Positions 20,206 to 27,754 of a DNA stretch of 64,000 nucleotides are shown here, one piece after another. The DNA is from Sulfitobacter maritimus (lineage in GTDB: Bacteria; Pseudomonadota; Alphaproteobacteria; Rhodobacterales; Rhodobacteraceae): assembly GCF_013346665.1 (NCBI RefSeq), contig NZ_JABVBB010000028.1, positions 1 to 64,000 on the forward strand. The letters are read 5' to 3'. Positions within the stretch are counted from its first letter, which is position 1. The number at the start of each line of letters is the position of its first letter. A model generated the notes under the pieces. The model saw only the letters and a list, made by a program, of their open reading frames with translations. It was not told the DNA's origin and did no database searches. The position numbers and the translations under genes are program-made.

Positions 20206-21387
20206 TCAGATGCCGACGTCGATAATCGCGCGGGCGAGGATCGGCACGCTGTCGCTGTTTAGGCCCGCGATGTTCATGCGGCTGTCGCCGACCATGTAGA
20301 TGCCATGTTTCTCGCGCAGGGCGTCGACCTTGTCAGGCGTGGTGCCAAGGCGGGAAAACATGCCACGGTGTTGGGCCAAAAAGCCAAAGCGATCCGAGCC
20401 GGAGAGTTTCTGCAACTCGCCCGCCAATTGCTCGCGCAGGCCCAGCATGGCGTTGCGGACGTCTTCCAACTCGGCCATCCAGTCAGCTTTCAACTCAGCA
20501 TCGTGCAGGATCGTCGAAACGATCCGCGCCCCGTGGTCCGGCGGGAAGCTGTAGTTTTGACGGTTCAGGAAGGCCAGTGTCGCTTGGTTCAGCCCGTGGG
20601 CTGCTTCTGACGCGACGATCATCAGGATGCCGGTCCGTTCGCGGTAGATGCCAAAGTTCTTGGAGCAGCTCGCCGCGATCAGACATTCTGGCACCGAAGA
20701 CGCCACTTTGCGCGTCGCGGCAGCGTCCGCTTCCAGCCCGTCGCCAAAGCCCTGATAGGCAATGTCGATCATTGGCACGGCACCGGTGTTTTGCAGCACC
20801 TCAATCACCGCGTCCCATTCGGCGCTGTTCAGGTTCGCGCCCGTCGGGTTGTGACAGCAGCCATGCAGCAGCACCACGTCACCTTTCTTGGCGGTCTTGA
20901 GATCTTCGATCATGCCGTCGAAGTTCACGCCGCCGGTGTCACTGTCGAAATAGCGGTAGTTCACCACGTCCATGCCCAGATAGGACAGGATTGACAGGTG
21001 GTTCGGCCATGTTGGGTCCGACACAAAGACCCGCGCCTCGGGGTTCGCCATACGCACCAGTTCAAAGGCCTGACGCACCGCGCCGGTGCCGCCGGGGGTG
21101 GCCGCTGCAGCAACGGAACTGCGCGGCACAGCATCGCCGAGCACAAGGGCAGCCATAGCATCGGCATAGGCCGGATCGCCCGCGAGCCCGGTGTAAACCT
21201 TGGTGTCCTGGCTTTCCCAGATGCGCTGCTCGGCGGCTTTCACTGCGCGCATGATCGGGGTGTTGCCGCTGGCGTCTTTGTAGACGCCGACGCCAAGGTC
21301 GATCTTCGTGTCCCGCGGGTCTTCGCGGTAGGCCTGCACAAGGGCGAGGATCTTGTCAGCCGGTTGGGCCTTGAGCGTCTCGAACAT
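20206..21387 (-). CDS. tyrB: Aromatic amino acid / aspartate aminotransferase (class I, TyrB-AspC type)
   Basis: The 393-aa PLP enzyme transfers amino groups between aspartate or aromatic amino acids and 2-oxoglutarate. Seen are KIDLGVGVYKD near 28-38, the HNPTG motif at 179-183, a conserved DIAYQGFGDG, and the PLP lysine Lys243 in SCSKNFGIYRERTG. The PLP-phosphate arginine lies in RERTG. The sequence is the aspartate-aminotransferase Ia subgroup, which covers both AspC and TyrB, so substrate preference cannot be decided. It is followed 33 bp from the upstream sseA stop and is probably co-transcribed with it. Confidence 0.9.
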   Translation of the reverse strand: MFETLKAQPADKILALVQAYREDPRDTKIDLGVGVYKDASGNTPIMRAVKAAEQRIWESQDTKVYTGLAGDPAYADAMAALVLGDAVPRSSVAAAATPGGTGAVRQAFELVRMANPEARVFVSDPTWPNHLSILSYLGMDVVNYRYFDSDTGGVNFDGMIEDLKTAKKGDVVLLHGCCHNPTGANLNSAEWDAVIEVLQNTGAVPMIDIAYQGFGDGLEADAAATRKVASSVPECLIAASCSKNFGIYRERTGILMIVASEAAHGLNQATLAFLNRQNYSFPPDHGARIVSTILHDAELKADWMAELEDVRNAMLGLREQLAGELQKLSGSDRFGFLAQHRGMFSRLGTTPDKVDALREKHGIYMVGDSRMNIAGLNSDSVPILARAIIDVGI

Positions 21388-21420
21388 GGGGTTCTCCGGT
21401 TGGAAGTGAACTGAAATAGG

Positions 21421-22275
21421 TTAAGCCGCGCCGGTGGCGACGGGCACGGTGGGGAACATCCCCCACTCCGCCCAAGAGCCATCATAGAGCGACCATTTGC
21501 GATGCCCCATCCGCTCCAGCGCCAGCGCCAGCACGGCGGCGGTGATGCCAGAGCCGCAGGAGGTAATGACGGGTTTCGACAGGTCCACGCCCGCCGCCTC
21601 GAAAATAGCGCGGGTCTGGTCCGGCGTCTTCATCGTCTTGTCGTCGTTAAGCAGTTCAGTGAAAGGCACATTACGCGCGCCGGGGATATGCCCCGCACGC
21701 AGCCCCTCGCGCGGCTCTGGCGCATCGCCGCGGAACCGTGCCGCGGCGCGGGCGTCAACGATCTGCGGATCGCCGAGCTTGGAGGCATGGGCCACCTGCG
21801 TCACATCGCGCACCAGTTGGTTCTGAAAACGCACGGTCATGTGGCGGTCGCGGGGGACGGGCGGCATGTCTTCGGTCGGGCGGCCTTCGGCCTGCCATTT
21901 CGGGAAGCCACCATCCAGCACGGCGATGTTCTCTTGCCCCATCAAGCGGAAAAGCCACCAGACGCGGGCCGCCGACATCAGGCCCGCACCGTCATAGACC
22001 ACCACCTGATGTCCGTCGCCGACGCCCATGGCACGGAGACGCGACATGAATTTCTCAATCGGCGGGGCCATATGTGGCAGGTTTGAGCGCCCGTCCGAGA
22101 TGTCATCAATGTCAAAGAACCGCGCGCCGGGGATATGCGCGGCGTCATACTCGGCCTTCGGATCGCGCCCGGCGTCGGGCAAGTACCACGAGGCATCAAG
22201 GATGCGCAGGTCGGGGTCTTTCAGGTGCTGAGCCAACCAGTCGGTTGAAACCAATGTCTTGGGATCGTCGGCCAT
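21421..22275 (-). CDS. sseA: 3-mercaptopyruvate sulfurtransferase (tandem rhodanese)
   Basis: The 284-aa protein has two rhodanese domains (about 8-135 and 160-280). The C-terminal one carries the catalytic Cys240 in SCGSGITA, the CG[S/T]G[V/I]T loop that marks mercaptopyruvate sulfurtransferases rather than thiosulfate sulfurtransferases. The N-terminal domain lacks a cysteine at the equivalent place (YDGAGLMSAARVWW). It moves sulfur from 3-mercaptopyruvate to thiols or cyanide. Its neighbour downstream, an aspartate-type aminotransferase, can make mercaptopyruvate from cysteine, so the pair fits one cysteine-catabolism step. Confidence 0.92.
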   Translation of the reverse strand: MADDPKTLVSTDWLAQHLKDPDLRILDASWYLPDAGRDPKAEYDAAHIPGARFFDIDDISDGRSNLPHMAPPIEKFMSRLRAMGVGDGHQVVVYDGAGLMSAARVWWLFRLMGQENIAVLDGGFPKWQAEGRPTEDMPPVPRDRHMTVRFQNQLVRDVTQVAHASKLGDPQIVDARAAARFRGDAPEPREGLRAGHIPGARNVPFTELLNDDKTMKTPDQTRAIFEAAGVDLSKPVITSCGSGITAAVLALALERMGHRKWSLYDGSWAEWGMFPTVPVATGAA

Positions 22276-22429
22276 TGGGGCCTCCTTCGTCGCGGGCGTT
22301 GCCTCTGACTATAACCGGCAGGGGATGCTGGCAAGTGGAAGGGGGCGCGAGCGGGGTGACGAGGGCCAGCGCCTGCCCGCGGGTCGGCGAACCGACGTGT
22401 GGTCGTGCCACTTTATGGGGCAACCTTGA

Positions 22430-22531
22430 TGTGCGCCCGCGAGGTCAGGCCTAACCTCACCAAATCGCCTACCCGTCCGCGCGGGCAGGCGATGGCCCGG
22501 CGCCTGCGGCTTGTCCCGGGCCGGGCCGCAA
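22430..22531 (+). repeat. GC-rich palindromic repeat, copy A
   Basis: It contains GCCTACCC/GGGCAGGC and GGCCCGG/CCGGGCC pairing arms and shares GCGGGCAGGC and ATGGCCCGGCG exactly with copy B (22690-22792), in the same orientation about 260 bp downstream. Confidence 0.65.
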
Positions 22532-22689
22532 ACACGGCGGAAAGGCCAACACCTCTCGTGCAATATGAGTGTGTCTGACGGTTTGTGGGATGAAGCGGTT
22601 CTCAGGCTCGATATCATTAGCTGAGGACCATCTTTTGCGTGCTGGGCGGCGAACCTTTGAGCGGTTCATGCGATCTTGGCTCAGCCGAG

Positions 22690-22792
22690 ACGTGCGTTCG
22701 CCAATTTGCGCCAAGCCTCACTAAGTCGCCTAGCCGATGAGGCGGGCAGGCTATGGCCCGGCGTCTGCAGCATGATTCCGGGCCTGCTGCAA
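22690..22792 (+). repeat. GC-rich palindromic repeat, copy B
   Basis: Aligned with copy A over about 100 bp at roughly 60-70% by eye, with nearly equal length. Both sets of pairing arms are kept (GCCTAGCC/GGGCAGGC and GGCCCGG/CCGGGCC). It ends next to the smpB stop codon. Confidence 0.65.
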
Positions 22793-22795
22793 GTA

Positions 22796-23284
22796 TCAGC
22801 TGTGATCCTTCAACAACCGCTGCTTCTGCCGCGACCAATCGCGTTTGGCGGCTGTCTCGCGCTTGTCATGCAGCTTCTTACCCTTGGCCACGCCGATCTT
22901 GATCTTCGCCATGCCGCGATGGTTAAAATACATCACCAGCGGCACCAGCGTCATGCCCTTGCGCTGTGTTGCGTTCCACAGATCCCCAAGCTCTTTGCGG
23001 CTCACCAAGAGCTTGCGGCGGCGGCGCTCCTCATGCTGAAAGGTCGTGGCCTGCTTGTAGGGCGCCACATAGGAGTTCACCAACCACAGCTCCCCATCCT
23101 CAACCGCCGCATAGCTCTCAGCGATATTCGCCCCGCCTTCGCGGAGGGATTTAACCTCGGACCCTTCAAGGATGATGCCGCATTCGATGTCGTCTTCGAT
23201 AGCGTAATCAAACCGCGCACGGCGGTTTTCGGCGATCACCTTGTAATTCGGATCGGATTTGGAACTGGATTTGACCTGTGACAT
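22796..23284 (-). CDS. smpB: SsrA-binding protein SmpB
   Basis: The 162-aa protein binds tmRNA and delivers it to stalled ribosomes (trans-translation). Family marks are [58 protein letters not shown] and the basic tail [18 protein letters not shown]. The start at 23284 gives MSQVKSSSK and normal family length; a longer frame to 23320 would add an atypical leader. The tmRNA gene is not in the window. Confidence 0.95.
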   Translation of the reverse strand: MSQVKSSSKSDPNYKVIAENRRARFDYAIEDDIECGIILEGSEVKSLREGGANIAESYAAVEDGELWLVNSYVAPYKQATTFQHEERRRRKLLVSRKELGDLWNATQRKGMTLVPLVMYFNHRGMAKIKIGVAKGKKLHDKRETAAKRDWSRQKQRLLKDHS

Positions 23285-23331
23285 GCCAAAACATGTAGAG
23301 CGCTGCCCGCCCCGGTGCAAGATGCCGCTGT

Positions 23332-24216
23332 TCAGTCTCCAAGCTTGGCGTGAACCTCATCAAGATCGATTTCCCCAATGGGCATCTTATTCCCCGGATT
23401 GTCGAAATCGTATTTGAACAGATCGAAGTCACGTTTGTAGATTTCACGGACCAGATGCATCGACAGATCGTCAAAGTAATCCTTAACCGGATGCGCCCGC
23501 TTGGGTCCGTGACCTTCGCTTTCGTTAAAACGGGGAATCTGCGCCAGATCGACCCTATGCGGGGTCTCCACCGCGTCCAAAACCTTTTGCATCCCGTCGT
23601 TGAACTGCTCCGTCCAGAAAATCTGGTCGTATCTGCCACCGTTGATGATGAAAGTGCTGACATGGCCGGAGACGGCTGACCAATGGATGTCCGGGTCCAT
23701 GGGCCGCCGCCAACGAATGGTGTCCCGCGCAAAGAGCAGGAAGCGCCGAAAACTGGCGATCTGGTCAAACTCTTGCTTGCCGTCATCGCCCCCAACGTCG
23801 ATCCCGTATTTCTGCACCAGCAGCGGGACAAGATTACCGCGATAGCGTCTGCCATTGCGCTGGATGCCGCAGATCTTGTCAAAGAAGGAGGAAAGGATAC
23901 GCGTATAAGGGTTACGCACACAGGTGAAGGCAAGGGACTTATGCCCGGTCACATTCTCGGTGATCGGCCCCTGCGACCCCTCAAGCGCCCATTTGTGAAT
24001 GCCCGCTTTGGCGTCGTGGATGTCCCCGTCGAAAAATGTGTCGTGGTCGGAATAATACATGATTTGTCCGATCGTAGAGCAGGCGCATTTGGGCACCACG
24101 CGGTACACCATGCTTTCACTTTCCGTCATCCATGTGCCGGGAAAACCCATATGCTTTTGCCTCCTGCTGGCGTTGACTGTTTTGAGCAACAGTTTGGCGT
24201 CGCTGTAAAAAAGCAA
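23332..24216 (-). CDS. Sulfotransferase family protein
   Basis: The 294-aa protein has a PAPS 5'-phosphosulfate loop, [16 protein letters not shown] near residue 40, and the 3'-phosphate motif [18 protein letters not shown] near 97-114, as in the Sulfotransfer_2 (carbohydrate sulfotransferase) family. There is no obvious membrane helix. It would transfer sulfate from PAPS to a sugar or lipid acceptor. It is divergent from a GT14-like glycosyltransferase with only about 90 bp between starts, which suggests both act on one surface glycan; that link is inferred. Confidence 0.82.
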   Translation of the reverse strand: MLFYSDAKLLLKTVNASRRQKHMGFPGTWMTESESMVYRVVPKCACSTIGQIMYYSDHDTFFDGDIHDAKAGIHKWALEGSQGPITENVTGHKSLAFTCVRNPYTRILSSFFDKICGIQRNGRRYRGNLVPLLVQKYGIDVGGDDGKQEFDQIASFRRFLLFARDTIRWRRPMDPDIHWSAVSGHVSTFIINGGRYDQIFWTEQFNDGMQKVLDAVETPHRVDLAQIPRFNESEGHGPKRAHPVKDYFDDLSMHLVREIYKRDFDLFKYDFDNPGNKMPIGEIDLDEVHAKLGD

Positions 24217-24308
24217 AGATATGCGGTTTATTCAATCAGTCTTCACGATTAACTAGTTAGACGGTCCGGTATCATGGGCCATCTGTGAAAGGGCTGTTGG
24301 TATCCTGC

Positions 24309-25886
24309 ATGGCTAAAATCGCCTATCTTCTGCTGTGCCACAAGGACCCGGATGCCATTATTCGGCAGGCCGAGCGGCTGACGGCGGTGGGCGATTGTAT
24401 GGCGATCCACTTTGACCGTTCCGCTGATCCCGCAGCGTATCGCAAAATCACCAATGCCCTTGCCGACAACCCCAATGTGACTTTCGCCCGCAAACGTATC
24501 CGTTGCGGGTGGGGCGAATGGTCTTTGGTCGAAGCCACGCTCCACGCGCTGCGCGCCGCAGCAGAAGACTTCCCCCGCGCGACGCATTTCTACATGCTGT
24601 CAGGCGATTGCATGGCGATCAAGTCGGCGGAATACGCGCATCAGTTCTTGGATGAACACGACCAAGATTTCATCGAAAGCGTTGATTATTTCAACAGCGA
24701 TTGGATCAAGACGGGTTGGAAAGAAGAGCGGCTGATCTACCGCCATTGGTTCAATGAGCGGACCCAGCGAAAGCTGTTTTATGCGATGTTCAACGTACAA
24801 AAGCGTCTTGGCCTGACGCGCCGTATTCCCGCTGACCTGCAAATCTACATCGGCAGCCAATGGTGGTGCCTGCGCCGCCGCACCGTCGAATTTCTGTTGG
24901 AGTTTGTGAAGCAGCGCCGGGATGTCGTTCGCTTCTTTCGCAGCACTTGGATACCGGATGAGACGTTCTTTCAGACCTTAGTGCGCCATCTGGTGCCTGA
25001 GGCGGAGATCGAGAGCCGCAGTCTCACGTTTCTCATGTTCACCGACTACGGTATGCCGGTGACCTTCTACAACGACCACTACGATCTGCTGCTTAGCCAG
25101 AACTACCTCTTTGCCCGCAAGATCAGCCCCGAAGCGCTGGACCTCAAGCGTCGGCTCGGCTTGCTCTATGCGGCGAAATCCGTGCCATTTCAAATCAGCA
25201 ACGAAGGCCGCAGCCTGTTTGACTTCCTGACCGGGCGCGGCCGGATCGGGCGGCGTTTTGCAACGCGATTTTGGGAAACCGAAGCGACTTTGGGCCGCGA
25301 GCGCGAATTGCTGATCGTAATCTGCAAAAAATGGGATGTGGCGAAACGGGTTTTAGAGCGCGTTGGCCAAGTCACCAACCTGCCTACCATTGAGTATCTG
25401 TTCAGCGAAGAGGACACCCCTTTGCCGGACCTTGGCGGTATCCAGACAACATTGGAAAAGCGCACAAGGCACCGCCGCGCGCTGATGCGAATGTTGTTTG
25501 ACTATTATGAAACCGACCGCCTGATCGTCTGCATGGACCCGGCGAACCTTGACCTGTTGCATGACTTTGCCTCAGACCGCTCAATCACCCGGATGCTGGA
25601 GATCGAGTGTCATCTGTCGGACGACTATCTAATCGGCCACGCGATGCGCTCCGGCCTTGCCGGGGACCAGACGTCGCAAGAAACGCTCAACCGCCTGTTG
25701 CCCACGATCCGGGGCGCGATGTTGCATGAGATTGACCTAATCCGAGATGCGCAGTTTGAGCATTACAACTGCCTGCGCGAGACGGGGGATCTGGACAGCA
25801 ATACCGCCGCGCTGGGCCAGTTCTTGATGATCCCCGAAGAAAAGGCGCGTGAGATTGCGCAGACAGAGCGGCTTTTCGCGGACTGA
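24309..25886 (+). CDS. GT14-like beta-1,6-N-acetylglucosaminyltransferase family protein
   Basis: The 525-aa protein opens with AKIAYLLLCHKDPDAIIRQAERL and continues with IHFDRSADPAAYR, IRCGWGEWSLVEATL, HFYMLSGDCMAIKS and IGSQWWCLRRRTVEFLLEF, the pattern of Branch/core-2 GlcNAc transferases (GT14). The catalytic half ends near residue 290. The remaining 230 residues form a second domain that I associate with a Rhodobacteraceae domain of unknown function. I chose ATG 24309; an in-frame GTG at 24285 is also possible, and neither has a clear ribosome site at ideal spacing. No signal peptide. Acceptor unknown. Confidence 0.78.
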   Translation: MAKIAYLLLCHKDPDAIIRQAERLTAVGDCMAIHFDRSADPAAYRKITNALADNPNVTFARKRIRCGWGEWSLVEATLHALRAAAEDFPRATHFYMLSGDCMAIKSAEYAHQFLDEHDQDFIESVDYFNSDWIKTGWKEERLIYRHWFNERTQRKLFYAMFNVQKRLGLTRRIPADLQIYIGSQWWCLRRRTVEFLLEFVKQRRDVVRFFRSTWIPDETFFQTLVRHLVPEAEIESRSLTFLMFTDYGMPVTFYNDHYDLLLSQNYLFARKISPEALDLKRRLGLLYAAKSVPFQISNEGRSLFDFLTGRGRIGRRFATRFWETEATLGRERELLIVICKKWDVAKRVLERVGQVTNLPTIEYLFSEEDTPLPDLGGIQTTLEKRTRHRRALMRMLFDYYETDRLIVCMDPANLDLLHDFASDRSITRMLEIECHLSDDYLIGHAMRSGLAGDQTSQETLNRLLPTIRGAMLHEIDLIRDAQFEHYNCLRETGDLDSNTAALGQFLMIPEEKAREIAQTERLFAD

Positions 25887-26000
25887 ACACGGCGCAGCCT
25901 TCCTATGGAACGCGCCTTCTTTCTGCGGGTTGTGATTGCAGAGGCCAGCATCTTCTCAGGTGCGCCGGCCAATCTTTTACGATCAGATAGGAGTTCTCCC

Positions 26001-26531
26001 ATGCGACAGCAATTCACAGCCCTCGCTACCACGCTTTTGTTGGCGCCAGTTTCGGTTATGGCGCAAGACGCCGCGACCCAAGACCCCGCCATCCAGACCG
26101 AGCGGGTGGCAATGACCCGCGCTATCGAAGCCGCCCGCGCGCAGGTTGATGGCGGTGTGCTTGAGGCCGAGATCGAAACCGAAGGCGGCACGCTGATTTA
26201 CGAAATCGATATGGTCAAAGGCGATGACGTCTATGAAGTGACAGTGGATGCGCAAAGCGGCGAAGTCCTGTCGCAATCCGAAGAGCGCTTGACCAGCTTC
26301 CTCAGCGGGTTGTTCCAAGAGGATGAGCTGCGGGCCGCAGGCGAAGCGGGCGAGACGCTAATGAAGGCTTTGGCGGACCTTGAAGCCACCGAAGGCACCG
26401 AGATCGACGAGTTGTCGCTCGACGAGGAAGACGGGCGTATGGTCTATGAAATCGAACTGACCGATGCCTCTGGCGAGCGCGAGATTCTGATCGACGCCGC
26501 GACAGGCGAGACTTTGGTCGACGCTGACTAA
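26001..26531 (+). CDS. Periplasmic PepSY-domain protein, very acidic
   Basis: The 176-aa protein begins with a signal peptide (MRQQFTALATTLLLAPVSVMAQ). It then has two PepSY-like units, about residues 35-100 (GGVLEAEIETEGGTLIYEIDM, then YEVTVDAQSGEVLSQ) and 115-176 (YEIELTDASGEREILIDAATGETL). Mature sequence is strongly acidic. Start set at ATG 26001 with AGGAG 7 bp upstream. PepSY proteins are often peptidase inhibitors or sit beside two-component systems; here an HWE kinase gene lies just downstream on the opposite strand. Function not established. Confidence 0.85.
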   Translation: MRQQFTALATTLLLAPVSVMAQDAATQDPAIQTERVAMTRAIEAARAQVDGGVLEAEIETEGGTLIYEIDMVKGDDVYEVTVDAQSGEVLSQSEERLTSFLSGLFQEDELRAAGEAGETLMKALADLEATEGTEIDELSLDEEDGRMVYEIELTDASGEREILIDAATGETLVDAD

Positions 26532-26541
26532 CCTGCAATTC

Positions 26542-26572
26542 CAGCCCCGCGGTCTGCGCGACCGTGGGGCTG
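26542..26572. terminator. Bidirectional hairpin between PepSY and HWE kinase genes
   Basis: A 13-bp stem (26542-26554 with 26560-26572, one non-Watson-Crick pair) with a 5-nt loop fills the gap between convergent stop codons. No strong T run on either side. Confidence 0.6.
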
Positions 26573-26576
26573 TCCC

Positions 26577-27617
26577 TTACGCTTCGAGCCGCGCGAGTTC
26601 CAAATCGATCACCGCCCGTAGTCCGGTAGGCTCAAACTCTCGCGTGATGGTCCCCCCTAAAGAGGACCGCGCCACGTCTTGGCACAAGCTGGTGCCAAAG
26701 CCTGTGTTCTCTGCATCGACCGGCGCGATCTGGCAGGTCTCATTCCACTCAATCACGAGCCGATCCCCGACGCGTTTGGCGCATACTTCAAGCTTGCCGT
26801 CATGCTGCGAAAACGCGCCGTATTTCGCGGCATTCGTGCCAAACTCATAAAGGATCATGGCAAGCGATGTCAGCGCCTCCGGTGCAACGCAGATTTTGTC
26901 GATGTTCAGGGTAACAGATTGCCCAGCGGCGAGCGGTTTGACGACCGAATTTACCAACTGCTCCAACGAGGTGGGAGAGGTGGTTGTGCCAGACGGGTCT
27001 GCGACGGCCAAGCGATGCGCCGAAGACAACGCCATCAAACGATCACGCATCACCCGCGCAAGTTCCTTGGAGGTTTCAACCTCTCGTGCAGTCACGGAAA
27101 TCAGACTGCCTGCCACGGCAAAGCAATTGCTCACCCGATGGCGCATCTCGGCCACCAGAAGCTGTTGCCGTTCGGCCGCTTTAATCTGAGCCGTAATGTC
27201 TCGCGCGATTGATGATGCGCCGATCACCTCACCTTGGCTATTGCGCACGGGCGAAATCGTGAGAGAGAGCGGCACCAAGCTCCCATCCTTGCGACGGCGG
27301 GTTGTCTCGAAATGTTGGATACGCTCGCCCCGCCGCAACCGGGCCATGATATCATCTTCTTCGCGCAGCCGGTCGTTGGGGATTAGCATTACGATTGGTT
27401 GGCCCTTGGCCTCCTCGGCGGTGTAGCCAAACAGCTGCTCTGCGCCCCGGTTCCAAGTTTGAATGATACCATCAAGGTTCTTGGTGATAATCGCGTCATC
27501 CGACCCTTCAATGATGGAAGCCAAATATTCATTCAGGCTTGCCGTTCTTTCCATTTGCAAATTATTCGCGCCCCCCGATTTACGAAGTGCCACAATCTTA
27601 GTCTGCGGCCACAGCAC
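26577..27617 (-). CDS. PAS-domain HWE-family sensor histidine kinase
   Basis: The 346-aa soluble kinase has an N-terminal PAS domain (about 25-140: IIEGSDDAIITKNLDGIIQ, WNRGAEQLFGYTAEEAKG) and then the HWE-type kinase core, with the phospho-acceptor His in EMRHRVSNCFAVAGSLI and N box MILYEFGTNAAKYGAFS. Such kinases are abundant in alphaproteobacteria and often act in the general stress response. No response regulator, PhyR or sigma factor is adjacent. The start is uncertain: GTG at 27617 or ATG at 27554 (MERTASLNEYLASI), neither with a clear ribosome site. Confidence 0.87.
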   Translation of the reverse strand: MLWPQTKIVALRKSGGANNLQMERTASLNEYLASIIEGSDDAIITKNLDGIIQTWNRGAEQLFGYTAEEAKGQPIVMLIPNDRLREEDDIMARLRRGERIQHFETTRRRKDGSLVPLSLTISPVRNSQGEVIGASSIARDITAQIKAAERQQLLVAEMRHRVSNCFAVAGSLISVTAREVETSKELARVMRDRLMALSSAHRLAVADPSGTTTSPTSLEQLVNSVVKPLAAGQSVTLNIDKICVAPEALTSLAMILYEFGTNAAKYGAFSQHDGKLEVCAKRVGDRLVIEWNETCQIAPVDAENTGFGTSLCQDVARSSLGGTITREFEPTGLRAVIDLELARLEA

Positions 27618-27754
27618 TGAAAAAAACTATGTTTGAATGCTACCCATGATTCTGCGTCCGGGCAACGTTGGGTGATCTTAACAAATGATGTCTAAATCGG
27701 GAAAAATAGCAATAAAAACAACCTTAAGAAGAGCTGCATCGCGGGCAATCAGCG

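Larger units (their letters stand above)
22276..22795. other. 520-bp region without recognisable gene
   Basis: No frame with domain content or ribosome site was seen on either strand. The region carries two diverged copies of one GC-rich, hairpin-forming sequence (listed separately). I looked for tmRNA because smpB is adjacent; no tag-peptide reading frame or tRNA-like ends were found. Confidence 0.6.

Noticed and set aside
22276..22795. Possible tmRNA (ssrA) next to smpB
   Set aside because: No tRNA-like acceptor arm with CCA and no tag-peptide reading frame was found; the two-piece alphaproteobacterial form would also need recognisable ends.
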